A stretch of DNA of 64,000 nucleotides from Thalassospira lucentensis (GTDB lineage Bacteria; Pseudomonadota; Alphaproteobacteria; Rhodospirillales; Thalassospiraceae), in the NCBI RefSeq assembly GCF_032921865.1, contig NZ_CP136684.1, positions 292,501-356,500 on the forward strand. Reading direction: 5' to 3'. The translations under genes and the position numbers were made by a program. Below, piece by piece: positions 62,898-64,000 of this stretch; positions within the stretch are counted from its first letter, which is position 1, and each line of letters begins with the position of its first letter. A model generated the notes under the pieces. The model searched no databases and was not told the DNA's origin. It saw only the letters and a program-made list of their open reading frames with translations.

Positions 62898-64000
62898 TTA
62901 CTCGGCATCAAGACCATAAGCGGTATGAAGCGCACGAACTGCCAGTTCGGTATATTCTTCGGCAATCAGAACGCTAACCTTGATTTCCGAGGTCGAAATG
63001 ACCTGGATGTTGATGCCTTTTTCCGCAAGCGTTTCAAACATCTTGCGTGCAACGCCAACGTGCGAACGCATGCCGACACCGATGATCGACACTTTGGTCA
63101 CATCCGATGTGCTCAGCAATTCCTTGTAGCCGATCTTGGCCGAATTGCCTTCAATGACCGACAAAGCACGTTTGAATTCGCCGCGCGGCACGGTAAAGGT
63201 CATGTCGGTGCTTTTACCGTCTTCCGAGACGTTCTGCACGATCATGTCGACATTGATATTGGCCTCGGCCAGCGGGCCGAAGATAGAAGCAGCGATTCCC
63301 GGTTTGTCTGCGACTTTCACCAAGGTGATCTTGGCTTCATCACGGCTATAGGCAATCCCGCTGACGACTTCCTGTTCCACGATTTCGTCCTCGTCTACAA
63401 CAAGTGTTCCTTCTGCATCGCTAAAGGTCGAACGGACCTGCACCCGGACGCGATGGTTCATCGCCATCTCGACTGAACGGGTCTGAAGGACCTTCGCACC
63501 AAGCGATGCCAGTTCAAGCATTTCTTCGTAGGTAATCTTTTCGATCTTGCGCGCCTTGGGCACGATACGCGGGTCGGTCGTATAGACACCGTCAACATCG
63601 GTATAGATATCGCAACGATCCGCCTTCAGGGCCGCGGCAAGAGCCACCGCCGAAGTGTCCGAACCGCCACGACCCAGCGTGGTAATGCGGTTGTCTGGTG
63701 CGATCCCCTGGAAGCCGGCAACACACACAACCTCGCCGCTATTCATGCGCTTGTCGAGTTCGGTGGTATCGATTTCCTTGATACGCGCCTTGGCATGTGC
63801 CCCGTCGGTCTTGATCGGAATCTGCCAGCCAAGCCATGAACGTGCCGGCACATCCATGCTTTGCAGTGCCATCGCGATCAGGCCAACTGTAACCTGTTCG
63901 CCCGACGATACGATCACGTCATATTCGCGCGCATCATACATTGGCGAAATTTCATCAGCCCAGCCTACCAGTTCGTTGGTCTTGCCCGACATGGCCGAAA
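62898..64000 (-). CDS. lysC: Aspartate kinase, 5' end cut by window end
   Basis: First enzyme of the Lys/Thr/Met pathway. About 367 codons are present, lacking the N-terminal KFGG motif outside the window. The catalytic part shows IVSSGEQVTVGLIAMALQSM, TTLGRGGSDTSAVALAAALK and CDIYTDVDGVYTTDPRIVPK. Two C-terminal ACT domains (from about 235 in the visible part, ITLVKVADKPGIAASIFGPL and VSIIGVGMRSHVGVARKMFE) bind the feedback inhibitors. It is separated from the flavoprotein gene by 149 bp. Confidence 0.95.
   Translation of the reverse strand, partial: SAMSGKTNELVGWADEISPMYDAREYDVIVSSGEQVTVGLIAMALQSMDVPARSWLGWQIPIKTDGAHAKARIKEIDTTELDKRMNSGEVVCVAGFQGIAPDNRITTLGRGGSDTSAVALAAALKADRCDIYTDVDGVYTTDPRIVPKARKIEKITYEEMLELASLGAKVLQTRSVEMAMNHRVRVQVRSTFSDAEGTLVVDEDEIVEQEVVSGIAYSRDEAKITLVKVADKPGIAASIFGPLAEANINVDMIVQNVSEDGKSTDMTFTVPRGEFKRALSVIEGNSAKIGYKELLSTSDVTKVSIIGVGMRSHVGVARKMFETLAEKGINIQVISTSEIKVSVLIAEEYTELAVRALHTAYGLDAE

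Overview
This 64 kb window looks like ordinary chromosome of a marine-type alphaproteobacterium. The gene families point to a Rhodospirillales organism, and Thalassospira is my best guess from memory of those families, not from a search. The supporting families are an RcdA-like DUF1465 protein, TrcR/DUF1013, DUF4167, DUF1192, COQ9, an alphaproteobacterial-type MsbA-related exporter and a three-subunit transhydrogenase. GC content is moderate, intergenic gaps are short, and intrinsic terminators are plentiful. I see no rRNA, tRNA, CRISPR array, insertion sequence or prophage.

Layout. 1-6.8 kb: a LysR regulator (cut by the window start) diverges from a polar amino-acid ABC uptake operon ending in an FAD amine/amino-acid oxidoreductase. 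6.8-14.8 kb: MsbA-like exporter, frataxin (cyaY), ribosomal L31, a membrane class III nucleotide cyclase, two cell-cycle-type proteins (RcdA-like and TrcR), DUF1192 and a quinone oxidoreductase. 14.9-21.7 kb: a DeoR regulator, a LysR regulator divergent from an acetyltransferase/MFS pair, a 1.2 kb gene-poor stretch, and propionyl-CoA synthetase. 22-32 kb: ubiX, phosphofructokinase, two DUF465 proteins, a degenerate GGDEF protein, purE/purK, an inactive nuclease-like exported protein, COQ9, peptide deformylase, and an HlyD adaptor with a small membrane partner. 32-45 kb: rpsU with an unusual leader, an Na+/H+ antiporter-type carrier, the pntAA-pntAB-pntB operon, an ABC1 kinase-like protein, PepF, an acyl-CoA ligase with a small P-loop kinase, and a DUF4197 protein. 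45-64 kb: a mostly minus-strand housekeeping block transcribed toward the window start: lysC, a nitronate monooxygenase-like flavoprotein, ptsP, a RodZ-like protein, ispG, hisS-hemA-prfA-prmC, DUF4167 and clpB. A frameshifted MOSC gene and a VirD4/TraG-like pseudo-ATPase lie between DUF4167 and clpB.

Themes. Three ubiquinone-related genes (ubiX, COQ9, ABC1 kinase) are scattered here. Heme synthesis starts with glutamyl-tRNA reductase, which is unusual for an alphaproteobacterium. The best leads for undescribed biology are non-coding or pseudo-enzymatic: a candidate ~80-nt RNA gene with four TACGTA sites upstream of its promoter (12.1-12.3 kb), an intrinsic terminator inside the rpsU leader (32.0 kb), a structured transcript candidate upstream of pntAA (37.9-38.1 kb), and the VirD4-like protein that has lost its ATPase motifs (49.1-50.7 kb).
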